Below are positions 50,146 through 60,685 of a stretch of 64,000 bases of DNA, one piece after another. The position numbers were made by a program, and so were the translations under genes. The notes under the pieces were generated by a model. That model had not been told where the DNA came from and did no database searches. It worked only from the letters and a program-made list of their open reading frames with translations. The stretch spans positions 62,001-126,000 of the forward strand of contig JAJKFH010003189.1 in NCBI GenBank assembly GCA_023333565.1. Reading direction: 5' to 3'. This DNA comes from Puffinus mauretanicus. Taxonomy: Eukaryota > Chordata > Aves > Procellariiformes > Procellariidae. Position 1 is the first letter of the stretch, and each line of letters opens with the position of its first letter.

Positions 50146-52595
50146 TGTACTGTTACTTCCCTGTTAATTGAGCCAGTTTATTTGCATGGGTTACTTAAAG
50201 CTTTGAATAGCAGCTCTTCAGAAGTTCAGCACTGCTCCAGTATCGATGCCTATAGGTATACATACATATCTATAAGGTTATCAGAAAAATAAGCTGCTGT
50301 CTGACAGCTGCCTGCCTGAACCCAAGACTAAAGAACAAACTGATTTAGAGAAGCACTTTGGCGAAAGGCCATGGGCTTTGCTGTTAAACTCAGTCTTCCT
50401 AAGTCAGGACGGGGGAGACCAGCGGGAGGGTGGTTCATGGTCTTGTATGACTGCAGCAGGGACGCAGGACTTGGGACAAAGCTGTTGCTGCCAGGGCCTG
50501 GGGTGCTGCTGGTGGCCGGTTCCCTGGCAGGGCAGGAGCACAGCGCTCCTGAAATCAGCAGCGGGGGAGCTTGCTTGCTGGGGCAGGGGCTCTGACCTCA
50601 GGCAGAAGGCTGGCACAGGAATTGAGGTCATCGCTGCCAACCCTTCAGGGTGCTTGCCCTGCCTGGCCTGTGCTGTTCCCTGCAAGCTCAAGAGTGAAGT
50701 TTGTTTTTGCAGTGCCTCACTGCTGCAGTCACGTTAAAATTAGCAGGTGAAGAGTAGAGGAGCTGCACTTGCTGCACTTGGCATCGTTTGTAGTGCAGCA
50801 GCTGCTGAGTCAAATGTGGTTGTGGCCCCAGTGCTTTGGCTTCACAGCTGTGATGGCATTTCAGAGCTGCATTCCCAGAGGAGTTTCCATGTTGGGGACA
50901 GGGACTGAGGGATGGTGCTGTCTGGGCCTTCTGACTTGGAGCAGGCTTGCTGGTGTCTCCTGCCTGGCTCCTACAGCACCGGGCTGCCCAGAGCTGCCAG
51001 CACAAGGTGTGGTGCCAAGGGCAGGGCAAACTCTCCAGCCTGCCCTGGGTAAACCCAGCTGCCATTCGTGCTGGGTATTTTCTTGCCTTTCCCTGGTGGC
51101 CGAGTGCAGCTGAGCGACCTTGGCTCTACCACCAGACAGTGGAACAGGGGGTTAGAGGAAATCGCTGCAGAAGAGCCCTGCTGGAACCAACAGCGTAAGG
51201 AAATGGAAGAAGATCCTGTGCCGTCTCACCTGGAGAGGAGGGGAGCCTGCCTGTGGCTGACCGCACAGTGCTGCCTGCGGGCAGGACCCCGAGCAGTTGG
51301 GAAGGTGCTGGAGTTGCCTTTGCTGCTTTGTGCTGGGGAACAGCAGGGTGCGGGAGGGCAACACAGCCCATCGCCTCCAGGCCTGGAAGCGCTGCCCTTC
51401 CCTGCTGGGCATGGAAGTTTTGCAGCTGGGGACAGCGGAGAAGTCCTTGCAAGGGCATCTCTGGCAGCTGCTCTGCAGCAACCCTAAGGCTCAGGGGGCT
51501 GCTGTGGGCTGGCACCAACTCTCACGTGTTGCCTTTTGCCAGTTCCAACTGCTTCTGGCCCCTGACACACAAGCAAGGACTGACCCACCCCTGTGGGGCA
51601 GCAGTGGATTTCTATAAACAAGGGATGAAGTGTGAGAAGATGGCTTTAGGGGAAAGTGTTTTTCAAAGAACAGCTCCTGTGAGGCAGCAGCTCTGGCCGC
51701 AGGTGAATGAGGTGCCATTGCTGTAAGTCCCGCGGGCTCAGCTGCTGGTGCAGTCCCTGTACAAGCTGGCAGTAAGTCCCCAGCCTGCAGAAACATTTTT
51801 ACCCTCCTTGACACTTGGGCCCCAAAGCCGGTGGCAGTGGGACAGCAGCTGCCAAGGGCTTGCGGCAGGTGCTGAAGTCTGACCAGTACCAAAATTTGAG
51901 CTGGGGCAGAGGAATGCCAGTGCAGTTCATGCTGCTCAGAGGTAGGGGAGGGCTGGGTGACACGCTGACCTCAAGCCAACTGGGTCTCACGACCAGCGAG
52001 CTGGTGAAAGTGTGACTCTTCAGATAAAGAAAAGTGGTTCTCATGGGAGAAACAGATTTTTTTTTTCTTGTGGATCTTGAAACAGAATTGAGAAGTGCAG
52101 AAAAGCCCCGCGCCTGCTGCATGGACACATACAGCTTCACCTTTACCCACCTCCTCTGCTGCGCAGGGCCAGGATGCTCAGGAGGATGAACCAGGGCAGG
52201 AGCTGTCCCTCTGGCACCCTCACCACTGACCTTCCTGCTGGTGGAGGCCACGGACCTCATGGGCAAAGCAAGGCAGGGCAGTGCTGCAGCTGTGCTCCCT
52301 CCTGACCCATCCCAGCTGCTCCGCAGGGACTCGCCACAGCACAATGCCAGAGGACACCAAAGGCAGAGACGTGATGCTTATGGCAGGAGTCAGGATGCTG
52401 CCCAGGATCCCATCCCTGCTGCAGGTGCTGGGAGCTCTCAGCACTGAGGAGCACTCACCTTGTCATGGTGTTCGGCATCCCCTGCAGCCCCTCCCAGCTG
52501 AGCCTTTGGTGCAGGAGCAGGTGGAAAGGGACAGGCTGTAAAAGCAAAACTGCTCCTGGAGCCTTTGAAAATGCAGACAAACACCAGTGATACGC
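50146..52595. other. Intergenic spacer between convergent 3' ends
   Basis: About 2.4 kb between the inferred UBE2R2 and UBAP2 poly(A) sites. From about 50.4 to 52.5 kb it is G+C-rich and full of overlapping chance open frames on both strands (up to 181 codons at 51799-52344, - strand). None shows a recognisable domain, splice-consistent extension or repeat. No known RNA gene is seen. It could carry an unannotated lncRNA or read-through transcripts from either gene. Confidence 0.7.
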
Positions 52596-52603
52596 TCAGA
52601 CCT

Positions 52604-52609
52604 TTTATT
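52604..52609 (-). terminator. UBAP2: Candidate distal poly(A) signal of UBAP2
   Basis: TTTATT on the + strand, which is AATAAA on the - strand. It lies about 1.05 kb after the UBAP2 stop and is the last such signal before the G+C-rich spacer. Alternatives on the same strand are at 52813-52818 and 52954-52959. Confidence 0.55.
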
Positions 52610-53578
52610 AGGTGGAGGAAGGGCTAAAAGGAAATAAAACTCCTAAAACATTCACCGCACTGGTGCAGGACAAGAAGGACCAGGAGTTGCCTCCAGGGTC
52701 TTTGTTTTAAAAAAAAAGTGGGGAGGGACAGGTGAAGTTTCCATCCAGTAGCTCTGGCTTTCCCAGGCAGGGTGGCTCAGGGCAAAAAGAGGTACAAGAC
52801 ACAGCTTATACTTTTATTTAAGAAACCGCTACATAGTTTTTGCCTCTAATGATGCAAAGGAGGGTCCAGGACACACTGAGCCATCCAAAGTCTCTTGCTA
52901 GAGAAACAAAAAAAAAACCCACAAACAAAAAAGAAAACCCTGTCTTTTTTTTTTTTATTATTCAAAAATTGAAAAATAAAAAGGTGAGGTTGCAGCTCAG
53001 GGCCACAGTGACCAAACTGCCCACAAGAGTTCATCTTCCACAGCAAGAGGGAGGGGGGAGACGAAAGAAAGGGGAAGGCCCACAAAACTTTTTTTTTCTT
53101 TCTTTTTTTTTTTTCCTCTTTAAAGTAACAGCTATATTGGGGGCTGGGGGCAGAAATCAAACCAACAGGACACATCTTGATTCTTTTTTTGGGGGGGATC
53201 AGGCCTCCTTATTTGCCTGAATTTAGAACTGCATTAAATAAATGGGCTCCAGCTCCAAAAAAATGGCGCAGTTTGTCTTTGACAGAGTTATAAAGCCCAT
53301 AGAGCTTAAAAAAAACAAGGAAGGATGCCCTGGTGCAGATGGGAAATGAATAATTAGTTTTCCTACAAAGAAAATAAAACAGGCTGCAAGATGCAGAAAA
53401 CCACATTTAGGCTCTATTACATTTACAAATACATACATAAATATATTACATACAACAGCAACTCAAAGAGGAAGCGGGTGAGTCACACAGAGGATGGATG
53501 GCTGGCTGCAGTTCTCCCCGCACAGACGTTTGGCTGAGCAGTTACTTCTTCTTCTAATAATTCCAGGAATGGGCTTCG

Positions 53579-53656
53579 GCTTTTTTTCGTTTTCTCTTTT
53601 CTTTTGTTTTTTTTTTTTTCTCCTCCTCTCCTTTCATTCTCTCCCCCCTCCCCGGT
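53579..53656 (-). repeat. UBAP2: Long polypurine/polypyrimidine tract in UBAP2 3' UTR
   Basis: On the + strand this is about 78 nt of T and C with only a few interruptions (single G and A bases), including a T14-scale run. In UBAP2 mRNA it reads as GA-rich then A-rich. Tracts of this kind can form triplex (H-) DNA or bind purine-tract RNA-binding proteins. That role is inference only. Confidence 0.7.
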
Positions 53657-53663
53657 TTCGGAT

Positions 53664-53759
53664 TTAGTTTGTCCAGTATGGAGAAGTGCCATAGGCGGTT
53701 TTGGTAGCCTGAGACTTTTGCTGCATGGTGCTGGGTTGGTTGCGTTGGCCGGATCCACC
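53664..53759 (-). CDS. UBAP2: UBAP2 terminal coding exon
   Basis: The exon is 96 nt on the - strand. It follows the acceptor CCGATTTCTAG, starts in phase 0 and encodes 31 residues and a TAA stop (53664-53666). It starts GGSGQRNQPSTMQQKS and ends AYGTSPYWTN. The GSGQR start and YWTN end are the conserved C-terminus of UBAP2; UBAP2L ends differently. The segment is Gln/Ser-rich and probably disordered. Confidence 0.95.
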   Translation of the reverse strand, partial: GGSGQRNQPSTMQQKSQATKTAYGTSPYWTN

Positions 53760-55334
53760 CTAGAAATCGGAAAGGAAGGAGACATAGGCGTCAGCACTCC
53801 CAGGAAGACGAGCCCCTCTGAATGTCACCAGAACAGCTGCCAGCCCCGGGGACAGCCCTGACACCCACCAACGTAGCGATGCTCCCCCCTGAACGGATCT
53901 GTTTCTGCTCTGCAACATCTCCGCGTCTCGCAATCCAGGACGAACGGCCACAGAGACACCAAGCTGGAGCGCGGCGCCGCACCATCCCACCGCCCCCCCA
54001 GCCGAGACAGGTTCAAGCACAAGGAAGGAGAGGAGCAGGACTGGGGACAGCAAAGGAGCGCTCTCAAGGTGAACGGAGGCAGTGCACCAGCCGAGGATGT
54101 CACACATTCGGAGTCAGAAATCATTTCCTATTTCTGGACTCTAAGGCAGAACACTCTGTTTTTTCAGGGAACGTTTATAGTGAGGAAAGAAAACGCATGG
54201 GCTGGTGAAACCAAATCAGAAATCGGAGCCGATGTGCAACCTGCAAGGGGATGCTTGATTTTTCCCCAGAGCTACAGTACAAGTGCTCACGTCCTGCTCT
54301 CCTGCTGCAGCCAGGGCACAGCAGCGCCTGCCTCAGCTTCACACCTCACAGCCCACCTCTCCACACCCCACTTCAGGGTGGCCTCTTCACACAATCGCAG
54401 GCTGGCTGAGGCTGGCAGGGACCTCTCGAGGTATCTTGTCCAACCCCTCTGCTCAAGCCAGGTCACCTAGAGCCGGTTGCCCAGGACCATGTCCAGACAG
54501 CTCCAAGGATGGAGACTCCACAACCTCATTGGGCAACCTGTGCCAGTGCTTGGTCACCATCCCAGTAAAAAAGTGCTTCCTGATGTTCAGAGGGAACCTC
54601 CTGTATTTCAGTTTGTGCCCATTGCTTCTGGTCCTGTCACTGGGTACCACTGAGAAGAGCCTGGCTCCATCCCCTTTACACCCTCCCTTCAGGTATTTAT
54701 ATACACTGATGAGATCCCCCTTGAGCCTTCTCTTCTCCAGGCTGAACAGTCCGAGCTCTCCCAGCCTTTCCTCATAGGAGAGATGATCCAGTCCCTTCAT
54801 CATCCTTGCGGCCCTTTGTTGGACTCTCCAGTATGTTCATGTCTCTCTCGCACTGGGGAGCCCAGAACTGGACACAGAACTCCAGGTCTGGTCTCACCAG
54901 TGCTGAGTAGAGGGGAAGGACCAGCTCCCTCGACCTGCTGGTCATACTTTGCCTAATGCAGCCCAGGGTACCCTCGGCCTTCTTTGTGGCAAAGGCACAT
55001 TGTTGGCTCATGGTCAACCTGGTGTCCACCAGGACCCCCAGGGCCTTTTCTGCCAAGCGGCTTTCCAGTTGGGTGGCCCCCAGCATATACTGGTGCATGA
55101 GGTTGTTCCTCCCCAGGGGCAGGACTTTGCACTTCCCCTTGCTGACCTTCATGAGGTTCCCTCCCCAAGCTGGTCAACAGCATCGAGTCCGTCAGTCTGC
55201 AATCACCGTCAAGGCCCTTTCCCAATGAGCAAAGGAAAAACCAGAAGGAAGCAAAAACCCCCAAGACCCTGCTGGGATGTGGTGAGAGCAATCTGCCCTC
55301 AGGCACGCTGTAGAGGCAGAAGGGGCCGACTCAC
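53760..55334 (-). other. UBAP2: UBAP2 last intron
   Basis: 1.58 kb, with donor GTGAGT and acceptor TTTCTAG on the - strand. Roughly half is a CR1 fragment (54388-55185). The remainder (53760-54387) is mixed G+C-rich sequence with no recognised feature. Confidence 0.9.
54388..55185 (-). mobile_element. CR1 LINE, 3' fragment (copy 1)
   Basis: The - strand encodes the C-terminal part of CR1 reverse transcriptase in broken frames. It runs from a KGKCKVLPLGRNN motif, through [18 protein letters not shown], to [19 protein letters not shown] and [16 protein letters not shown]. The 3' end reads GAGGTCCCTGCCAGCC-like on the - strand. It is 5'-truncated, as is typical for CR1, and lies in the same sense as UBAP2. 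A frameshift interrupts it between the QFWAP and LSYEE segments. Confidence 0.93.
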
Positions 55335-55526
55335 CTGCCCATCTTGCTGAAGATGGTGATGCAGCATCTGGGAATGAGGCTGCTGATGCGCAGGCAGGAT
55401 ATGGAGAAACGGGGCTGGAGCATAACCCGGGGCAGCACCAGGGTTCAGGGGCCCAGTCGATCCGAGAGCAGAGGGCAGGCTGAAAGGAGGCGGCGTGCCA
55501 GCGTGGAATCCCTGCTTGTCAAACGT
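55335..55526 (-). CDS. UBAP2: UBAP2 penultimate coding exon
   Basis: The exon is 192 nt, phase 0 at both ends, with acceptor CCCGTGCAG and donor GTGAGT on the - strand. It encodes 64 residues beginning TFDKQGFHAGTPPPFSLPS, continuing through a Gly/Pro/Ala segment (STGPLNPGAAPGYAP), and ending with a His/Gln-rich LPAHQQPHSQ and HHHLQQDGQ. The combination is diagnostic for UBAP2 over UBAP2L. Low complexity and aromatic spacing fit the prion-like C-terminal region that drives condensate association in this family (inference from the family). Confidence 0.96.
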
Positions 55527-57426
55527 CTGCACGGGAGGCGAGGGGGACAGCGTCAGAGACTGGTGTGAGCAGCCCCATGGTGACCAGACAAGAACAAGAG
55601 TGGCCCAAACACACATCACCTGAACCTTTCACCAACCCTGTGAGCAAGCCAAGTCACATCGAATACCTGCGAGCACTTCAGCAGATGAGTTTCAGCTCCT
55701 GTTCTCACCCATATTTTTGCACTAATGCCTCCGACATTTTACTTTATTTTTATTTCCACGGCTACTGTGTTCCTTTTTTCCCTGACGTCTTTTTACTCAG
55801 TGGGACAAGGGATGGCAGCAGCCGCCTGAAATCAGTCCTTCCCACGTTCTAGGGGCTCAGCCTGGAATTACTCGACCTACCCAGGGTGGCCCAACAAAAA
55901 CACAAGCAGAACTTGCAATAAGATTTTCCTCCCCGTGGCCAAAGCTTGACCCCTCACGCTAAGTGTGTAGCTGAGAGCTGGCTTCCTGCCTGTAAGCACG
56001 GATCACAGCCAGACACCGATTCCCCCAGCTGAGGGTGCACGGAGGAGAAAACAGGAGCTGGACATAAGCCCATTGCACAGCATAGCTTGTCAAAGGGCTT
56101 TCTGCTTTCCCTGGGAAGCTGTATGCTGAGCAACGGCCACAGGAGAGCGTGGGACAGGGACCCTCGGGTGTTAGGGGTGGGCACCACTGACTGGTCTCTC
56201 TGGTGAAAAGCAAACAGCCTCTTAACTCACCTGCTTTGGGGGCTATTTTGACTACAAACATTAGCACCATGACATTTCATTTGCACCCAGGACATAGAAT
56301 CATAGAATCATTAAGGTTGGAAAAGACCTCCAAGAGCATCAAGTCCAACCGTCAATCCAACACACCATACCCACTACACCATGTCCCTAAGCGCCTCATC
56401 TACACGTCTTTTAAATACTTCCAGGGATGGTGACTCCACCACTTCCCTGGGCAGCCTGTTCCAAGGCCTGACCACTCTTTCAGTAAAGAAATTTCTCCTA
56501 ATGTCCAATCTAAACCTCCCTTGGCAACTTGAGGCCATTTCCTCTCGTCCTATCGCTTTACTTGGGAGAAGAGACCAACCCCACCTCGCTACAACCTCCT
56601 TTCAGGTAGTTGTAGAAGCCGATGAGGTCTCCCCTCAGCCTCCTCTTCTCCAGACTAAACAACCCCAGTTCCCTCAGCCACTCCCCATCAGACTTGTGCT
56701 CCAGGCCCTTCACCAGCCGTTGCCCTTCTCTGGACCACTCCCAGCACCTCCATGTCCTTCTTGTAGTGAGGGGCCCAGAACTGAACACAGGATTTGAGGT
56801 GCGGCCTCACCAGTGCCGAGTACAGGGGCACGATCACCTCCCTGCTCCTGCTGGCCACACTATTTCTGATACAGGCCAGGATGCGTTGGCCTTCTTGGCC
56901 ACCTGGGCACACTGCCGGCACATGTTCAGCCGGCTGTCAACCAGCACCCCCAGGTCCTTTTCCTCCGGGCAGCTTTCCAGCCACTCTTCCCCAAGCCTGC
57001 AGCGTTGCCTGGGGTTGTTGTGACCCAAGTGCAGGACCCGGCACTTGGCCTTGTTGAACCTCATGCAGTTGGCCTCAGCCCATCGATCCAGCCTGTCCAG
57101 GTCCCTCTGCAGAGCCTTCCTACCCTCGAGCAGATCAACACTCCCGCCCAACTTGGTGTCCTCTGCAAACTGACTGAGGGAGCACACATAACTCGCATGG
57201 GGCAGCGTGGGCAGCGTAGAGTGCTGCGCCTACGCCAGCAGCTGCCATCAGGACCTGACATGGCAGAAATGGTGGCACAGAGGGCGAGACTCCACTCCAA
57301 CAGCAAACAGAGCCAGCATAAGAAATGCCACGGCCTGCTGACCCTGAGACCAACTGGCCTGGGAACAGGAGGGGAGCCACTGGCCTGGCCTCAAGCCGTG
57401 AGGGAGGAGGGTCCAGCATTGCTCAC
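55527..57426 (-). other. UBAP2: UBAP2 intron with CR1 copy 2
   Basis: 1.9 kb, with donor GTGAGC and acceptor CGTGCAG on the - strand. About half is CR1 copy 2 (56293-57190). The remaining 55527-56292 and 57191-57426 hold nothing I recognise. Confidence 0.9.
56293..57190 (-). mobile_element. CR1 LINE, 3' fragment (copy 2)
   Basis: On the - strand it begins with a reverse transcriptase segment, [14 protein letters not shown] (the ADDTKL motif with Asp changed to Glu). It continues through [47 protein letters not shown] and [14 protein letters not shown]. It ends with the avian CR1 terminus, ATGATTCTATGATTCTATG in the - sense. It is the longest CR1 copy in the window, 5'-truncated, with several frame breaks. 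Same orientation as UBAP2. Confidence 0.95.
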
Positions 57427-57494
57427 CTGAGTCTTGTTATAGACTGAGCCACTGATATCAGGCACACCTGTGTTACTTGAGGTCACAGAAACAC
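57427..57494 (-). CDS. UBAP2: UBAP2 coding exon, third from last
   Basis: The exon is 68 nt. Two leading bases complete a Gly codon begun in the upstream exon, followed by 22 codons ending in phase 0. Acceptor GTTTTCCAG and donor GTGAGC on the - strand. It encodes VSVTSSNTGVPDISGSVYNK and then TQ. This Ser/Thr-rich linker with GVPDISGSVY is strongly conserved between UBAP2 and UBAP2L. Confidence 0.95.
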
Positions 57495-59009
57495 CTGGAA
57501 AACAAAAAGGCCACCGACAATGAGAAAGTCAACCACCACCCAGCATGAGCCCCATGCTTTGCTCCTGGCACCTCCGGCGGCCTCAGTGGATGCACCTTCG
57601 TCTGCAGCTGCTGCACCACACGCCCTGCTGCTGCTGCCAGCCAGCCCGGCGGCGTTCTCCGTGCTCTCAGACCCACGGCACCCCACACAGGAACAGAAGA
57701 AAGAGCTCGATTCCTCGTTCCCGCTGCAAAGTGGGAAACCAGCCCGCTGGGATAAATCACCCACGTCCACACCCCAGCAGTTACCGCTTAGATTCAAATG
57801 CACTTCACCAGGCAGCAGCTGGCTGCACCGAACACTCATTTAAGCTCGCAAAAAGCCAGCTTTCCCCTAGGATTAGGGATGCATTTGGCTCTAATGCAGC
57901 ATTCGAGAGCTTTCCAGTAGTGCGCTGAGCGATGAGACTCCGCATCTGCTACACATTTGAGCCCTTGTCCTTTCACATCCTGCAGAAGGGTGAGGTCTGC
58001 AATGCTCCTCTGCCCTGAGAGAATTAGTATCACTGATTCAGGTTGGCTTCCACCTGGACCAGCTGGTGCCACAAGAGGCTCAGAAACACTCACCAGCGAG
58101 GTGACTCTCAAACCAGCCACTTATTCACAGTCTTACAAAGACTGGCTCTAATAATTTCAGTTGGATCAGAATAAAACCAGCGGTTCCTTTGGCCAGTGAA
58201 TCAGAGGACTGGACTCAGAGAGTTTGCACTGCTCTAAGGTTGTACCCTTCCTAGGACATTGGTCCTTTTTGGATTGCTCCTCCACAGAGGAGAGCGTGAT
58301 CAGCTCTTGGCTGAAGACAGTCCAGTTGGTGTTTCAAACGCACAGCAAATGCTTGGTATTCGCTTAAGCCTAAGGATGAACTAGTTAGTGCTAAGCAGTT
58401 CAGTATACGTTTCTCAGGTCCAACCAGCATGTGCAGAATAAAGCTTTCATATAAGCTGTATAAATTCTTCAGCCTTTACAGTCACAAAGGAAACATTTCC
58501 AGGCATGAAACAACGCGATGAGTTACAGGGTGTACAGGCAGTAGCTGAAACAACAGCCCAGAGATGTGTGAACTGCGCTGCTTGTCCCTAACGCTTGGCT
58601 ATCTCAGGTGCCTACCAAGAAACTCAAAATATAGTCATCATTTGGCAGAGGACCATTTCAGCAGCAGCATCCAACTGCTTAGGCTTCAAAAACGCGGCAC
58701 TGCTGCAGGACCACTATTCTTCAGCAAAGAAAACTTTGGCAGAGGAAACAGCTCACCATTTCTCCCATGTATAATTGTGCACAAAGCTGCGCATCAGCCA
58801 CACAAATCCTTATGCAACGTTCAGCCATGAGGTTTAGAAGGAACACTTGGGCCATTAAAAAAGCATTTTGTATACGGGAGATGGAGAAACAGCTTGGATC
58901 GTGACCCTGTTTAGAGCTGGCTGCTGTGTTGACTGCACAGCACTGGCAAATACTGGGAGTTTGCCCTACTAAATCCCACTGAAGAGCAACCTCAAGTCTC
59001 ATGTGTTAC
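57495..59009 (-). other. UBAP2: UBAP2 intron, no recognised content
   Basis: 1.5 kb, with donor GTAACA and acceptor TTTTCCAG on the - strand. No repeat recognised. A C-box-like ATGATGA occurs on the - strand near 58634, but no convincing D box follows at snoRNA distance, so no snoRNA is called. Confidence 0.85.
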
Positions 59010-59117
59010 CTTTCCCAGGTCCAGTGCCAGCAGATTTGTTTTGTGCTTGAGATGACCCACTGTAGCCTCCTTTGCTGTAATCTCCAGCTGCCGTTCCCTG
59101 CGTTAAGTCATCATAGC
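59010..59117 (-). CDS. UBAP2: UBAP2 coding exon, fourth from last
   Basis: The exon is 108 nt: two bases completing Gly, 35 codons, then one base of the next Gly. Acceptor CACCGGCAG and donor GTAACA on the - strand. It encodes YDDLTQGTAAGDYSKGGYSG and a following SSQAQNKSAGTGPGK. The repeated Gly-Tyr/Ser-Gly context is typical of the Tyr-rich disordered C-terminal region of UBAP2. It is separated from the next upstream exon by only 84 bp. Confidence 0.95.
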
Positions 59118-59201
59118 CTGCCGGTGTGTACAAGACAAGGTGTTACAGTGTGCAAAGCAGCTCTGCAGACGCTCACGTGAAAAGCGCAGTGGTAAGCATA
59201 C
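59118..59201 (-). other. UBAP2: 84-bp UBAP2 intron
   Basis: A very short intron, with GTATGC donor and CACCGGCAG acceptor on the - strand, close to the lower size limit for efficient vertebrate splicing. Its polypyrimidine tract is weak. It holds no other feature. Confidence 0.92.
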
Positions 59202-59301
59202 CTGCTCCATAGCCGTGCTGCCCATAGCCGCTCGCTTGCTGGAAAGGAGTCGACGCGGTGTTCAGGTTGACTCCATGCTGTTTAGCAGATGCTGGAGGTA
59301 C
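59202..59301 (-). CDS. UBAP2: UBAP2 coding exon, fifth from last
   Basis: The exon is 100 nt: 33 codons from phase 0 plus one base of a Gly codon. Acceptor CTTTGTCCAG and donor GTATGC on the - strand. It encodes VPPASAKQHGVNLNTASTPF then QQASGYGQHGYGA. The KQHGVN and TPFQQ-SGYG-HGY motifs are shared by UBAP2 and UBAP2L and sit in the Tyr/Gly/Gln-rich prion-like segment. Confidence 0.95.
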
Positions 59302-60685
59302 CTGGACAAAGGAAGGGAACAAAAGGCGCTGTTAACTGGGGAAGGGCAGGCAAAACGCAAGCTCCCTCTGCCATCTAGTGGGGAAGGCACCTCCACCTCA
59401 CCTGGGAAATTTAATCTGGAGTTGGGAGCACTGGGATGGCATGGGACATGGCACTCACGCTTCCAGCAGTAACTTGCTGTAGTGGATTTGTGCAAGCCCC
59501 AAGTTTTCTGCTAGAGCCGCCCCTCTGATTGCCGTAAAACCCTGTCTCAGAACAGGTTGCGTATTTCTTTCATACACTGAATGTAAACAGCAAATTCTTA
59601 CCCACAAAGCCAAGAAGGAGCAACCACAGTGCTCTCCCTCCAGAATCAAACGAAACATCAATTCCTGCCTGAGGCTGTTTCATAAAACACTGTCCTACGG
59701 GGCCCTAAAATAGACTCACTACCCTTCTGCCTGGAGCATCATCTCTTCCCAAATAACCTTCTTCCTCCTGAGACTACCAGCACTGCTCTCTGACTTAATG
59801 GGGTCTCCTCCGTCCTCGAAAGGATTTCCTAGGCACTTTCAGCTCGGTGACTCAGCTTTGGGTCTCCCCTTGACTCTCCAGAGACTGGTAAGGGCTTTCA
59901 GGAACACCGAGTTCATGAGCTGCAGCTGTCTGCTATATACAGTAACCTACACAGGATTCCATGAGTTCTGGCCTTTTAACTTTCATGTTTTCTTGGGGAA
60001 GGGACTGCAGCTATTTTCTCATGCTTGCACATTTTCGGAGATCCCTTGCAGACTGGGGAAGATGACTCTACTCCATTCTCATGAGACCCCACCTGAGTAC
60101 TGGATTCAGCTCTGGGATCCCCAGTACGAGGAGGACATGGACCTGTTAGAGCAGGTCCAGAGGAGGGCCACAAAAATGATCCGAGGGCTGGAACATCTCT
60201 CCTATGAAGAAAGGCTGAGAGAGTTGGGCTTGTTCAGCCTGGAGAAGAGAAGGCTCCAGGGAGACCTTATTGCGGCCTTTCAATACTTAAAGGGGGCTTA
60301 TAAGAAAGATGGAGAAAAAATTTTTACCAGGCCCTGTAGAGACAGGACAAGGGGTAATGGTTTTAAATGGAAAGAGGGTATGTTTAGATTGGACACAAGG
60401 AAGAAATTTTTTACGAGGGTGATGAAACACTAGAACAGGTTGCCCAGAGAAGTTGTGGGTGCCCCATCACTGGAAGTGTTCAAAGCCAGGCGGGATGGGG
60501 CTTTGAGCAGCCTGATCTAGTGAAAGACGTCCCTGCCTGTGACAGAGGGGTTGGACTAGATGATCTTTGAAGGTCCCTTCCAACCCAAACTATTCTATGA
60601 TTCCAAGATGTAGAAGATTTGGGCTGGAGAGAGCAAAACCAGAGAGGCACGAAGAGAAGGTTACAGTTCAGGCTGTCACACTTAC
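59302..60685 (-). other. UBAP2: UBAP2 intron with antisense CR1 copy 3
   Basis: 1.38 kb, with donor GTAAGT and acceptor TTTGTCCAG on the - strand. CR1 copy 3 occupies about 60055-60602. The rest shows nothing I recognise. A 211-codon + strand open frame at 59798-60433 is intron sequence running into the CR1. Confidence 0.9.
60055..60602 (+). mobile_element. CR1 LINE, 3' fragment (copy 3)
   Basis: The + strand encodes the CR1 reverse transcriptase C-terminus in one long open stretch: QLWDPQYEEDMDLLEQVQRR, then [38 protein letters not shown] and DTRKKFFTRV. An in-frame TAG then precedes the NRLPREVV motif. It finishes with the avian 3' terminus, AACTATTCTATGATTCC. It is less decayed than the other copies and is antisense to UBAP2. 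The 5' edge is approximate. Confidence 0.95.

Larger units (their letters stand above)
52600..53663 (-). other. UBAP2: UBAP2 3' UTR
   Basis: About 1.06 kb between the TAA stop and the distal AATAAA on the - strand. It includes a nearly pure purine tract in the mRNA sense directly after the stop (53579-53656) and a second purine-rich block around 53040-53120. Three AATAAA hexamers (52954, 52813, 52604) offer alternative 3' ends. Open frames here are low-complexity Lys/Phe-rich artefacts. Confidence 0.7.

Noticed and set aside
51799..52344. 181-codon - strand open frame in the intergenic spacer
   Set aside because: No domain, no splice or promoter context, and strong compositional bias that favours chance frames.
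58570..58640. Possible C/D-box snoRNA in a UBAP2 intron (human UBAP2 hosts SNORD121 genes, from memory)
   Set aside because: A C-box-like ATGATGA and a CTGA about 36 nt later exist on the - strand, but the spacing is too short and no second D box or terminal stem is convincing. A covariance-model search would decide.
59798..60433. 211-codon + strand open frame
   Set aside because: Its second half is CR1 reverse transcriptase remnant and its first half is unrelated intron sequence joined by chance.
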